Positions 10,279 to 21,443 of a DNA stretch of 64,000 nucleotides are shown here, piece after piece; positions within the stretch are counted from its first letter, which is position 1, and each line of letters opens with the position of its first letter. The stretch is from positions 124,001 through 188,000 of the forward strand of contig FMBT01000358.1 of the NCBI GenBank assembly GCA_900095095.1, in the 5' to 3' direction. The notes beneath the pieces were generated by a model. It saw nothing but the letters and a program-made list of their open reading frames with translations, did not search any database and was not told the origin of the DNA. Both the position numbers and the translations under genes were made by a program. The DNA comes from Fragilariopsis cylindrus CCMP1102. Its lineage: Eukaryota > Bacillariophyta > Bacillariophyceae > Bacillariales > Bacillariaceae.

Positions 10279-13110
10279 TTACTTTCTTGTTGACAGGAGT
10301 GATACGAGATTTAGAACAATCTCATTGTCTTGTAACTCATCTCTTCGAGTAACGATACGAATTTGTTCTAGAACCATTCTACATGATGATGTATCCCCTG
10401 ACAAAGCTTCTTTGAGTCGAGGATCATTTATCCAGTCTATAAAAATAAGCAGGATGTTGTTCTGGTCCGTTTTAGATAATCCTGCTGCTTGAAACCAATC
10501 GGTTATTTTGCTTATCACAGAGTTCAAAACACAGGCTTCTGACGACATTATTGCAACTATAGGAGAGATTAACTTTGACGAGACTTGCATTGCCTCTTTG
10601 TTGCGTACAATGTAATTTATGAACCTGCAAATAGAATCTGTTAGTTCATCGATCGACATTACCCCATGCATAGTATCAAATATAGACGACTGATTACCAA
10701 CTTCTTTCTTTTGCTTTGTATGCACTAGGAAAAAGTGGGCAAGGATGATATGGCTCGAGCGCGTCTTCACGAGAAATTCCATTGAGCTTTTCCCCTCCTT
10801 CACTCTTGTTTGCTGCCAGGAAGATAATTGTGGATATATCATTCGCAATACCTGCATAGACCCCGACTGAACAAAAATTCTTGCCACTATATTTAATACA
10901 GGATCTGGAGTGAAGAAGGCTCTGTCAAATAAATTTTTAGAAGAGGAGTCCAAGTTTGATTCCACAGCGATCCCTTCAACTCGTACTAGCTCCTTTACAT
11001 GACTAGAAATTCCTATACTTTGAACAAGGAACGTTAGATACCGTTGCATCGGGACAGTCTTTCGGATACTTTGAACAGCTTGTATTATTGCTTCTACTAG
11101 CGCCTCCGTTTTGACGCAGGTTTCATGGTTCAATGCCAACCGAGTACAAATAGAAGCGAGGTTCTTCAATGTTTGATCACAGGGATTTCTGAGTAGCACC
11201 ATCAAACCAAGACATATTTTTTGCATGTGCCATGGATACATTTCAAAGATTGATGATGATAAGTTAACTCTATCCATCGTGAATCTGAACAGATTGCTAC
11301 GGAGACATTCGAGAACTGTTGAGTCCCAATTTTGTTCAACCTCCCGGACCAATTTGTGGAGGCCCTCTAAAATTCTTTGACTTTCGTATAAAAAGTCACC
11401 AGCCCATGCATCCAAGTAGAAAGGCATCGTCATCACAAATTGAGTCAAAACATTTGAAATCGGTAGAATAGAATCATTACCTAGATGAAAGTTAGTGTCT
11501 TCGATCAAGTCCATCACTACAAGAGAAATCCTGCGACCTGCGGTAGACCGAGCCAATTGGATATCATCAGCCTGGCAAAATATTTCCTGTAAGATGCCCA
11601 GCATTACATTCAGATCTCTCAAAGATCCACATTCCTTTCCGTGTTGACGAAGGATCTTGCAAGTTATATCCAAATCTGACGACGATGACGATGACGTAGA
11701 ATTTGATGCTTCTCCAAGAAATTTTAAGCGGGGAGTCACATAGGAGCAAATAATCTTAAGCCATTTTTTTGTGTTCGTATCATTTGGCACCAGCGAAGGG
11801 TTTTCCTGCTCTTCATCACTTCTATAAGGCACATAAGATACCTCCAATATAGTGATTGCAATCGCAGCATTGACATCTTCCACACTTCTTGCTAACTTAT
11901 TATTTCTAGCAGAAACGTTGGCTATGGATAAAGAATCTTGATTGATAGGGAAACTATCCATTAGAACTGAAGCTGTTTGTTTTGTTACTTTAACGAACTC
12001 GATATCATCGTCGTCCAATTTTTCTGTGCGATAAGTAACGAAATTCTGGTGAAGGTGTCGGATTGAGCGAAGTAGCAAGTTTACCCTTGCATGATTTATA
12101 CCTCCCTGAGGGTCGATTGTCGTAGATTTATTGGTTGAAATGATTGGTTCGTATTCAAGATTGATTGTCTCTACAAGGCTGTCACGAAGCTTTGATATCA
12201 AATTAGTTTTATTTTTGATACCCGAACCGAAACTGTCAGATTTTTTTCGTTTAACATAATTTACATTTCTTCTTTCGACGTTGAGCGGTCGACCAGTGGA
12301 TAAAATTGAATTCCTAGATCCCGAAGAATTCGGAACATAGATCAAATCAGGCTCTTGGTAACTATTTCTGCTAGCTGCGGTATTGTTACCACCAACAAGA
12401 GGATGGAAAGGTGGATGAGAATGGCGTTTTGTGGTAGTAACCCGAAGTAGTGATATCAAAGATTGTAATATCTCGTCTATTGCTTTATTTGTCCGTTGGT
12501 CTGCTAAGAGGCTGGAAAAAGGAGGTAGAAGCTGATTAACAAATACTGACGTTAAGCAGGGACAGGACGTGCTTACAAGCTTAGCCATCTTCACCCCATC
12601 GATTCGAGTCGAAGCATCGAGACTATGCAATGCTGATGAAACCCTAGCGATCAACAAAGCTCCGAAGGGTTGGATTGTGTTTTCCTCCAGCTTAGATAAA
12701 AGAGCCGATAGGATATCAATCCCAAGACTTCGGACATCTTGATCTTCGTCAACACACGAATGGACACAAGCAGGGATTAAAGCGGATAAATTTGGTAGAA
12801 TAGCTTTGGAAGGGTGATTTCTTACAATGTCAAGCATTCCCTTTAGAGAAGAAGATCTAGCATTTGCGGCGGGATGACTAAGTTGTGACAATAGGTCGAG
12901 CAAAGACTTCCCTCGCGAAGATAAAAGAACTTGACGATTTTCAGACTTATTATATTCGCCATCACGTTGAATGGATTGTCCCAGGTGCAGAGATGCAGAC
13001 TTGAAGGATACATCTGTATCATTCAGGGGCTTCAATGCCTTCTTCCCAACTTTGGCTTTGATACGTTTAAAGTCAGAGGATGGGGCACTTTTTCGTTTGC
13101 TACCCGCCAT
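10279..13110 (-). CDS. TEX10/IPI1-like ribosome biogenesis protein
   Basis: A single-exon 943-residue protein of the TEX10/Ipi1 family. In yeast and animals this is a subunit of the Rix1 (PELP1-TEX10-WDR18) complex, which works in the nucleolus on pre-60S particles and ITS2 removal. The basic N-terminus with KVGKKALKPLNDTDVSFK and the SLLDLLSQLSHPAANARSSS block match the conserved Ipi1 N-terminal region. The rest is predicted alpha-helical, HEAT-like, as in animal TEX10 (about 930 residues); yeast Ipi1 is much shorter. Start is the first ATG (MAGSKRKSAPSS), giving a lysine-rich nuclear-localisation-like start. The C-terminal two thirds are poorly conserved, so the family call rests on the first 250 residues. 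Confidence 0.8.
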   Translation of the reverse strand: MAGSKRKSAPSSDFKRIKAKVGKKALKPLNDTDVSFKSASLHLGQSIQRDGEYNKSENRQVLLSSRGKSLLDLLSQLSHPAANARSSSLKGMLDIVRNHPSKAILPNLSALIPACVHSCVDEDQDVRSLGIDILSALLSKLEENTIQPFGALLIARVSSALHSLDASTRIDGVKMAKLVSTSCPCLTSVFVNQLLPPFSSLLADQRTNKAIDEILQSLISLLRVTTTKRHSHPPFHPLVGGNNTAASRNSYQEPDLIYVPNSSGSRNSILSTGRPLNVERRNVNYVKRKKSDSFGSGIKNKTNLISKLRDSLVETINLEYEPIISTNKSTTIDPQGGINHARVNLLLRSIRHLHQNFVTYRTEKLDDDDIEFVKVTKQTASVLMDSFPINQDSLSIANVSARNNKLARSVEDVNAAIAITILEVSYVPYRSDEEQENPSLVPNDTNTKKWLKIICSYVTPRLKFLGEASNSTSSSSSSDLDITCKILRQHGKECGSLRDLNVMLGILQEIFCQADDIQLARSTAGRRISLVVMDLIEDTNFHLGNDSILPISNVLTQFVMTMPFYLDAWAGDFLYESQRILEGLHKLVREVEQNWDSTVLECLRSNLFRFTMDRVNLSSSIFEMYPWHMQKICLGLMVLLRNPCDQTLKNLASICTRLALNHETCVKTEALVEAIIQAVQSIRKTVPMQRYLTFLVQSIGISSHVKELVRVEGIAVESNLDSSSKNLFDRAFFTPDPVLNIVARIFVQSGSMQVLRMIYPQLSSWQQTRVKEGKSSMEFLVKTRSSHIILAHFFLVHTKQKKEVGNQSSIFDTMHGVMSIDELTDSICRFINYIVRNKEAMQVSSKLISPIVAIMSSEACVLNSVISKITDWFQAAGLSKTDQNNILLIFIDWINDPRLKEALSGDTSSCRMVLEQIRIVTRRDELQDNEIVLNLVSLLSTRK

Positions 13111-14051
13111 GATAGATCCTGAAGGGTGGATGCTAAATATGCCTCTGTATTGATACTTGAGTTTGTATTCAAACTGTTCTTTTGATTGATAATACGAGCT
13201 ACTTGAGTTGGTGTTTGATGCAGAGCTATGTCATCGTTGTACAGTAGCGTTGTAGAATAGAGTTGAATACTGATGATTTGTACTTGCACGAGTAAAGTAG
13301 TATGGTATGGTAAGTTGATGATATTAAATAAATCGGTTTCTTTTTTGAGAAAATAATTTAATGGTGAGGGTGGACTAGGCACGACTGACATCACTTATAC
13401 TTGTCCACGTTTCAGTTTCTTTATCTTTTAAAAATTGAATCTTTTTAAACTACTAGAATCAGGAATAGTTGTGTTAGCTAGTGTAGAATTGTTATCAACG
13501 TAGATAAGAGTAGACAATATCATGTTGTTACAGGAAGATCATGGAGGGACATCTCTTCTTAACGACAGACAAATATTCACTTACTCAGACATCAGACAGA
13601 CTAAAAAAATTGGCAGTCACATGTTTTCGTTAAATGAGAGTTTAAAAAAATAGAGCAAACTCTGGCATCAGCTTGAAATGCATTGAGGCGAGGATATCAA
13701 GCAAATCTTACTGTGTTATCTCGTGCACAATCTAACTATATAGAGATAAAAGAGTAGCAAAATTTATTAATCATCAAAATTTATATGCCTACTTTTCATC
13801 GGACAAATTACAGCAGGGAGTAGGACGATGCAAATACAAAAAGCTCAAAACAGTACAATGTGCAGTCTTGCTCCATTGTTATTTCATGCAAGATGCTACC
13901 GGGAAGAGATTGGCAACCGGTGTACTGTGTATCAATGATTTATGCAGCTGAACACAGTGACTTTTAACATCACATGTTCGAACGTAAACGCGACAAAATG
14001 AGGACTCAATAATAGGAATGTTAGGCACAGCACTGAAATGAATAAGGTCCC
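13111..14051. other. Intergenic DNA between two minus-strand genes
   Basis: About 940 bases between the start of the TEX10-like gene and the stop of the MoeB-like gene. It should carry the TEX10 promoter and the MoeB 3' end. No conserved reading frame or RNA gene is visible. Confidence 0.5.
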
Positions 14052-15875
14052 CTAATACCTTGGCATATCAGGATCAATTTCACTTTGCCACTTCATGATA
14101 CCTCCTTCCAGATTATACAATCGGTCGGCTTCAATACCTAAGTCTACCAGACGGCTGCATGCTTTTTCCCCTCGAACTCCAGCCTTACAATAGACTAATA
14201 TGTCTCCGGATATGGGGACATTCTCGATCCTAATCATACGGTGCGGGACCACTTTGTCGGTAAAGGGGAGAGCGACAATATCATGTTCCGTTTTCAACCG
14301 AACATCAAGAACCCAAGGAGCCCATCCAGTGGAAAGTTTCCGAAGACAATCTTTCGGTTCGATAGACTTAAAAGAATGTTGGTCCATAGGTTCAAAAAAA
14401 CTCTCGGTCTCGTCCATCGTCCTACCATTCTGAATATTGAGACTTCTCTCCATAGTTTCATCAAAGGTGCTACTTTTCTTTGAAGTTTTTTTTGCTATAG
14501 TTTTGGGACCTGCACAGAAACCTTGGTAGTCTATTAATTCCGTAATTTCTTTCCTCCCCGGTTGCTTCACCAGACCGATGTTTTTAAAGATCATTTTCAT
14601 TGCATCAAAGACTAAAACACGACCACTTGTGATTTCTTCTGGTTTACGTTTCAACAAAATTTTGATAACCTCCGTCGCTTGAAGACATCCCATGGTGCTT
14701 ATAGAAGTAATCAAACACGGCAGTTTGCATAAAGTTAGATATCATTGTGGGATTTCGAAAGTGCATCGAGAAAAACTTGATTAGTCAACATAAATCCAAT
14801 CAATTCCCATAGCGTAATTAAGAAATATTAACTCACCCTGGTAAGACTCCCAATACACCCCCTTCTGCGCAGGATGGAACCTGCAATTACAAAGAGGATC
14901 GTTAACACGTGTAGAACAGTTTATGAGATAAAATTTGAAATCACTGTACAAGCAATAAATGTACCATAAATAAAAGGAAAAGGAATGATCCAGGTGAACT
15001 TACGTCTCCAGGCGGAGGAGGTGTAGGTAACATGTCTCGATAAGTTGGTCCACCGTTCAAGTTGAAGACACTTAACTGACCCTCGAAGGCTAAGATCGCA
15101 GAATATACCCACGGCGTACCTCCACCAACCGGATATATCTCACAAGCATCATTTATCAAATATTTGGTAGGGAAGTTATCGGAACCATCCACAACTACGT
15201 CATACGATCGACCTTTCTCGAAACCTTCTTTTAGAATTCTTAAAGCCGTCTCAGAAGTGAATTCTTCTTCGTATAGGCAGACTTCAACATGGGGATTGAT
15301 ATCATGTATTCGCCGACGTGCAGATTCACATTTGGAAACTCCTACTGTTGATGTTCCATGAATGATTTGTCTTTGGAGATTTGAAGTATCAACTGTATCA
15401 GCATCAACTATACCTATATGACCAACTCCCGCAGCCGCCAAATACCTATAAGGTGAATGTAACGAGAGATTGGAAAGCCGAACTGAGTAGACTGATAATA
15501 GAGAAGTGATAAACGATCAAAGAAAAAATCAAGTCGATCTTACAATAAACAAGGCGATCCAAGGCCTCCTGCACCAATCACCAATACAGATGAGTTTTTC
15601 AGGGCTTTCTGCCCATCCATTCCAACATCCGACAAGACCAAATGACGAGAGTAGCGAGATATTTCTTCGTTCGTCAATGACTTTTCTGTAGAATGGAACT
15701 CTTCATTCTGATTTGATAGGTATAGAGTAAATTTGAAGTAGTTCTCGTTCTGTGTCTGAAAAGTAGGGGAAATACCGCCGATTGTTTTTTGAGATGTTAT
15801 TACTGTGAAAGATCGTACCACATCAAGTCCAATCGACAAGAGAAGACCATACAGAAAGAAATTTGAGAGCCGCAT
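14052..15875 (-). CDS. Plastid-type MoeB/MOCS3: E1-like adenylyltransferase with rhodanese domain
   Basis: This activates a ubiquitin-like sulfur carrier by adenylation and then sulfurates it, for molybdopterin or thio-tRNA synthesis. Four exons (15544-15875, 15004-15445, 14837-14880, 14052-14697) join in phase to 487 residues. Seen: ATP-binding [12 protein letters not shown] near 96-107, the [14 protein letters not shown] segment, [39 protein letters not shown]-type region replaced by [10 protein letters not shown] after splicing, and a C-terminal rhodanese with active-site CKAGVRG (Cys about 443). The two zinc CxxC pairs of cytosolic MOCS3/CNX5 are missing: YRD replaces YRC and the C-terminal pair is reduced to [10 protein letters not shown]. 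That layout is typical of cyanobacterial MoeB-rhodanese proteins. The N-terminus [25 protein letters not shown] reads as a signal peptide with Phe near +1, suggesting plastid import and an endosymbiotic origin (inference). Confidence 0.9.
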
Positions 15876-16258
15876 TTCTTTCGCTATTGTGGTTCTAGGT
15901 ATTGTCTCTTGTGCGTCGTAGTCGTAGTCTTAGTCGTCGTAGTTAGCAAGATAGGATGTTTGTTATCAAGTAGTAAGCGCAATGTATTGCCATCACGTTG
16001 AAAAAGATTTGTCCGTCCGACCGACGTACGTAAAGATTTTATTCACACAAAAAGAGGACATTTTTTCAAATTTCATATGCATGTGTATCATGAACAGTAT
16101 TCGTCGTGTTGAGGTGTGTAATATGTCATCAAAAAACGATTCGCTGGTTCTCGTTCCAAGCAAGAAAGCAACTATCGGCTATCGGTAATTGAAGGTTTGT
16201 TCTAATCGATCTAAAAATTGTGTTTTAACAGGTGTAGATACTACTGGTACAGAAGAAA
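15876..16258. promoter_or_regulatory. Shared divergent promoter region
   Basis: The 383-bp spacer separates the starts of the minus-strand MoeB-like gene and the plus-strand CTNNBL1 gene, so it must hold both promoters. No specific binding site can be named from the sequence. Confidence 0.5.
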
Positions 16259-18193
16259 ATGATACCCGAAACAACTCAATCGACTGTAGCAGCAAAACCA
16301 GGAGAGACATTGGATCGATTCATTTCAATAAGCAAAGATACGACCAGTAGTGACGATGGGAATAGATTCGTAGCTTCTTCCGTGTGGCTTGGGGAGAAGA
16401 AAGGATCCTACTTTGGAACTGGCGATGAAGGAACGGGTTACTACATCGACAGCTCACAGGAAAAAGGTGGGGGAAATGGGAAAACAAAGCAAAAGAAATC
16501 TGTGAGAATTGCAGAAGATCAAAACGAAATGAAACTTTTGATTGAAGAATTAGAAAAGAAAGTCGAAGGGTCTTCGGTTTTGGAACTTTCAGCGAAAGGG
16601 GTTCAGGCTGCTTCCAAATCTTTAGACAGTATATATAAGAAGAATGCTATGAAAAGAGCAGAATATCCCAATCAGCCAGAACAGTACATGGACAGCGAGT
16701 TAGCTTTGTACGAGCAACTAAATGCGCTACAAGCCCTCGCCACAGATACAACGGTCTACAAATATATACTCAATAGCAATCTAATGCCGACCCTCATACA
16801 ACTTCTTGGACATGAGAACATGGACGTATGTTCTAGTGTGGTTTCTTTACTGATAGAATGGATCGACCCTTCATTGGTAGAAGAAGATCCAGCTGTGCTC
16901 CCATTACTGAAAACTTTTGCTGATACAACTATGGAGGGCTGGATGCTGATAGCTGGAAACTTGGTTAAATTCCAGAAAGATGATGATTCTCAAGATAAGA
17001 ATTTGAAAGGTGTTGATAATACATTGTCACTTATGGAAAATTTACTAGAGCTCGATGCAGTGTTGGCACCTGAAGGAATACTAGAAAAAAATGTTTCGGT
17101 TCAAAACGTCATGGCCAATGAAAGCAATATCGTATCTTGGCTTTTCTTTAATGCTGAAAACACAGACAACCATTCAAATCAAAACGATTCGCTGAAAGCT
17201 AGATGCTTTGAACTTTTAGCCTTGTTTTCGCAAAGCACCGATCTTTATGTTGCTTGCCCAGACTGGTCATCTCTTCCCAGCATGAAATTTCCACGGCAAC
17301 ACAATGAACCAATTTTAAAGAAGAGAAAGGATACGTTCGTTAACGGTATTGAAATTCTCCTACAGTCGATCGCAATTTATCGGAAGAAGCAACCTGAAGC
17401 CGATGAGGAAATTGAAATACTCGAAAATTCTTGCATGTGTTTAAGTTCAAGCATAACGTTTTCTAAAGTGAATCTTTCCTCATTTTTGATGGGACATGGG
17501 GTTGAGTTGGTCATCCGCTGTCTCAAAGAAAAAATTCACGCTGGAGGCTCTAGTCTCAAACTTCTTGACTTTTTCGGGGATGACAAAGTCTACAAGGAGG
17601 CTGCAGAACGCTTGGTGGTAGCTGGAGCCCTGAAATTTTTATTTCCCATCTTTGGTGGTAGCCGCTATCCCAAACCAGCTGCCATCCAAACGATAAGTAT
17701 CAAAGCAAAACGCAAATGGTTGCACGAGCTAAAAGTTCAGACCATACGAATATTTTACGCCTTGACTTTTCAACTTGACAGTGAATCTCCGAAAGAAGCT
17801 ATGCCAAGGTTTATCTCAAAATTTGTTGAAGATGACATGAAATATACAGATCGTCTAATCGAACTGCTGCTGGAATACGATGAGCGCGCTCGTAAAGCTG
17901 AATACCAATTCTTTCGCTCCGATATCGAAGACACAATCAACGATGACCAGGTGGCTTTGGCTGCCTTTGATGCAAAGCTATCTGGTGGTGGAGATATCTG
18001 CCATCGGCTTGCAGCAATAACTGCATACATATGTGCGAATTCCAAACGCTGTCACGAACGCGTACTTTTGCAACTGAAAATGAAGCAATCTGGAATGAGC
18101 TTAATCAAAGATACCCTGCACGAATTTGCTACGTCCCTTCATAGCAATGGGCGCCAGAAAGAGCATATAGAAAGCCTATCAAGACTAATTTAA
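16259..18193 (+). CDS. CTNNBL1: Beta-catenin-like protein 1 (CTNNBL1/NAP)
   Basis: A 644-residue single-exon armadillo/HEAT-repeat protein of the CTNNBL1 family. In animals it associates with the PRP19-CDC5L spliceosomal complex in the nucleus. Diagnostic parts are the RAEYPNQPEQYMDSELAL segment (family: K/R-x-P-x-x-P-E-x-F/Y-M-x-S-E), LLGHENMDVCSSVVSLL, the VDNTLSLMENLLELD helix, LKLLDFF, and a C-terminal FDAKLSGGGDICHRLAAITA block equivalent to the RLDAGLFVLQ region. The first 70 residues are a low-complexity, species-specific head. Length is slightly above human CTNNBL1 (563). The ATG used is the first in frame after a stop-rich leader. Confidence 0.9.
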   Translation: MIPETTQSTVAAKPGETLDRFISISKDTTSSDDGNRFVASSVWLGEKKGSYFGTGDEGTGYYIDSSQEKGGGNGKTKQKKSVRIAEDQNEMKLLIEELEKKVEGSSVLELSAKGVQAASKSLDSIYKKNAMKRAEYPNQPEQYMDSELALYEQLNALQALATDTTVYKYILNSNLMPTLIQLLGHENMDVCSSVVSLLIEWIDPSLVEEDPAVLPLLKTFADTTMEGWMLIAGNLVKFQKDDDSQDKNLKGVDNTLSLMENLLELDAVLAPEGILEKNVSVQNVMANESNIVSWLFFNAENTDNHSNQNDSLKARCFELLALFSQSTDLYVACPDWSSLPSMKFPRQHNEPILKKRKDTFVNGIEILLQSIAIYRKKQPEADEEIEILENSCMCLSSSITFSKVNLSSFLMGHGVELVIRCLKEKIHAGGSSLKLLDFFGDDKVYKEAAERLVVAGALKFLFPIFGGSRYPKPAAIQTISIKAKRKWLHELKVQTIRIFYALTFQLDSESPKEAMPRFISKFVEDDMKYTDRLIELLLEYDERARKAEYQFFRSDIEDTINDDQVALAAFDAKLSGGGDICHRLAAITAYICANSKRCHERVLLQLKMKQSGMSLIKDTLHEFATSLHSNGRQKEHIESLSRLI

Positions 18194-18689
18194 ATTGCAC
18201 CCATGAATAATTGTATTCGATAGACACTTGTTCAGTTTCGTGAAATCTTCCGGAATGTTTGCTCTTTCGCTATTGATCCGTAGATGAATAATTTCTGATC
18301 AACAAAATATACCTATTATTTTATCAATGATGGTTTCTTTTTCAGAAGTATAATAGAAGAATTAGCGGTAGTGCAATAAACATTATTTAGCATAGACAGC
18401 GCTTCAGTTGAGTCTTATTTGCGGCCCTTCGGTATGTTTCTGCTGCAATGTATGAGGCAAGGGTAGGAAAAGGATATCGACTCCTTCTATGAATTTGCTT
18501 ATTCTGAAGCGGAAAAGAAGAAGTTTGGCATCTAAATTGTCTAAACAATACTTATAATAATTATCTAAGATTTTTACTCCCTCATTTTTTGCCATCAAAT
18601 AACACTAGAAAAGATGTTTCGGAACCACTCCTCAATTCTTCTTACCTTCTTGTACGAAAGTTTCTTGCTAGCAACAACACAAAGTCACA

Positions 18690-20573
18690 ACTTAACAAAC
18701 GAGTGACTTCTTCCGGTGTCATATATATGTATTCGTCTACTACAGCAAATTCGGTAAGCAGATAAACTGGTAAAGAGTGATAGTAACTACGGAAGTCTTC
18801 TAAATATTCCATGTAACAATGACTTTGAATGTCGAATACTGTACGTAGATTGATGATTGTATCCATCAATAGGGGTCTACAACTACTGGACTCTTGCTAT
18901 GAATAAAATAGACACTCTCTAGTATTTGGTTTATCTACTGTGTAGAAGCACCTGTGAAAGCGTACTGGGAGTGAAAGTGCGCTAAAAGTACGCACAACAT
19001 TGACGTCTGGTCCATGTGCAGTATTACTGCCAGTTAGGAGGGTACAACCGAGATATCAGTTAGCAACCGAACCCCGTCCATGTATCTTCGTGATTCATTC
19101 CCGTCACCGAGACTTCACTCTCGTAATAGTTGGCCATGAAGTCTAGAACCAAAATGTTACCACGCAAAGGACGTTCCTGTCTACAAGCAGAGTTTAAGGT
19201 GAGCGAGTCCTAGAAATCATATTTCCCTGTCGATTTTTGTACTCTGAGATCGATCATTGTCACACAGCCATTTCATTCTTCCACGATGCTCAAGCGGACT
19301 TGTTTATAATGTACAGTAGAAACTAACAAAGGAAGAGGCGAAAAAGATCCGACAAGTCTGCTATCGGTATAAAAATTTGAGCAGATGCGATCCGCCTCTA
19401 TATTGAAAAGGCTTTGTCCAGTTATGAATTCTACGCTATCGCCGCACAAGAGCCGTAGGACACTACAGCTAAGAAAGTTTAGTGACAACTTTCGAGCTGG
19501 TGGTGTTTCGGAAATCATGAAGGATGTTAAATCCACTGCTGTGTAATTGTATAATGAAATAAGTCAAATTTTCAATGCCGGAATCAGAATCATCTGTAAA
19601 TCTGGCACAAATCATGAATAAAGATTTTTGTCTTCAGACACATCAGTCTGAGTACTATATTGTTAAGGAGTATCAAAGCAAAAAAAAACCCGTTCTGTTG
19701 AGCTGGCTGACGATCTTCATGATAAGCGATTCATTTCCTGGTAAACTATACAAATATTCTTCCGTGGACGACGCTCACGTTAAAACATCTCGACAGCCTT
19801 CAAAGTAGCGCAAATACTTACGCTAGGCTATGTAAGGAAGGATTTTCAGCAACTTCCGTTCAAAAAATAATCAAACAGTACATATTTCAAATTATCATCC
19901 CCACCCGATGTAAAATGCTCTACAATTATTGATGGGTACTTTTGTTGTGGTATGTAGAAGGAAACACTTTCGAGACATCAATATGGAACAACATATGCGA
20001 CTAAGTCAAAGTTGTATCTCGCAACAGAACCAAGTACATATGTTAGATACTATCAAGTCCCAGTAATTCGATCAATAAGCTGGCAAGAGCCCTGGCAGCA
20101 GAAAACGATTGTGTAGCACCTGAGATGCTACTGTATATCATTTTGAGACTTGGCATAGGTAAAGATAGTCTGTCTGTCGATATTTGTATCGAATCAATCA
20201 TACAATTGCGTTTGACCAAATGTGTAGATATTATCTTCTCCAATGTCATATCGCAATGAATGTCAACCTCAATATTTTCTATCTATTCGAATACTTTATT
20301 GATTTCTCCAATACATCAGCAACCAAAAGATGACTCTTTCTTCCTTGTTGATGCACTAATACTTACTTCGGCATTAAAGAAAACTGAGTCAAGAGCCTTT
20401 CTCGGGGCGAAGAGTACGGCAAAATAGCTAGCGAGCGATTGTGGTTTAGCAACAGACAACGTATCGATAAGGCACATAGAAACATTATGGATAGACGAAT
20501 TACATGGCGCGACTGAAACCAATTCCACCGCTGCGAAAATTGTTGCGTAAGATGGAAATTTCAGTGCGTGCAA
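18690..20573 (-). pseudogene. Possible decayed cyclin-like gene fragments
   Basis: Two minus-strand fragments loosely resemble cyclin-box pieces. One at about 20360-20573 contains ...VSMCLIDTLSV... and ...YFAVLFAPRKALDS..., recalling the cyclin pattern 'YLDR...YLAVK.EPRK'. The other at about 18690-18800 contains VYLLTEFAVVDEYIY, recalling the second-lobe pattern 'LTEL...DY.F'. They are separated by stops and frame changes, and no splice model joins them. The resemblance is weak and may be chance. Confidence 0.15.
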
Positions 20574-21126
20574 TCGTTACCGAAAGCAATCACTTCGGGA
20601 ATGAGGTAATTCCAAGAAGTCATCCTATAAGAAAGGAGCGAAAGCAATTGATCTGTCCCAGATCTGATCTGGTCTGTTTAATTGCTAATAAAAATAGTCC
20701 TCTACTAGCTCTGTGCTCGGTCTAATTTCTTTTCTGTCTTTGTATCTGCTTTATGTTGCAACATGACTATTTTTGATTGACAAGGTGAGGCGACCGGAGG
20801 ATGCATCTCATTCACTTTACTTCGCATGTATCTTTTCCAATAGCCTCGCATTATTTCTAGTATGAGTTGGCGAAAATGAGGACGCATCTGTTTGCTTCTT
20901 TTATAAGGGCCCTAAGGGCCATAGTTCTCCAAGCTTTGCAATTCGTTAGATATTTGCTCTGCCTGCGGAGCTTCAGCAAGAAAAATCTCTTTCATTGCTG
21001 GGTAGGTCTGCTTGTCGTAGTTATTTGGTTGATATTTTGATAGGATCTTATGGACAATCTGATTTTTTCTAATCATGCAGCCAGATTACTAATATCAAAA
21101 ACGTATTGGCGTATCTGAACAGTTTA

Positions 21127-21443
21127 TATAAATAATCGACTAATCAATTCGACAATTCTTAACTTTGATTTGAGCTGGATAATAGATACAATGGTAGTGA
21201 TTTCTCTTCTTTTAGCCTATTTTGGTAAGTTTCAGAACGAGCCTAGTTAGGTTCTAAGGTCGAACTAACAGGAACCTGTTCATATCTATAAATAATCAAC
21301 TAATCAACTCGACAATTCTTAACTTTGATTTGAGCTGGATAATAGATACAATGATTGTGATTTCTCTTCTTTTAGCTTATTCTGGTAAGTTTCAGGACGA
21401 GCCTAGTTAGGTTCTAAGGTCGCACTGACAGGAACCCGTTCAT
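21127..21443 (+). repeat. 160-bp tandem direct duplication
   Basis: Two head-to-tail copies with a period of 160 bases (21127-21283 and 21287-21443) differ at roughly ten positions. Each copy holds an ATG opening a short hydrophobic peptide (MVVISLLLAYFG in copy 1, MIVISLLLAYSG in copy 2) directly followed by a perfect splice-donor-like GTAAGT. No downstream exon is evident. Confidence 0.85.
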
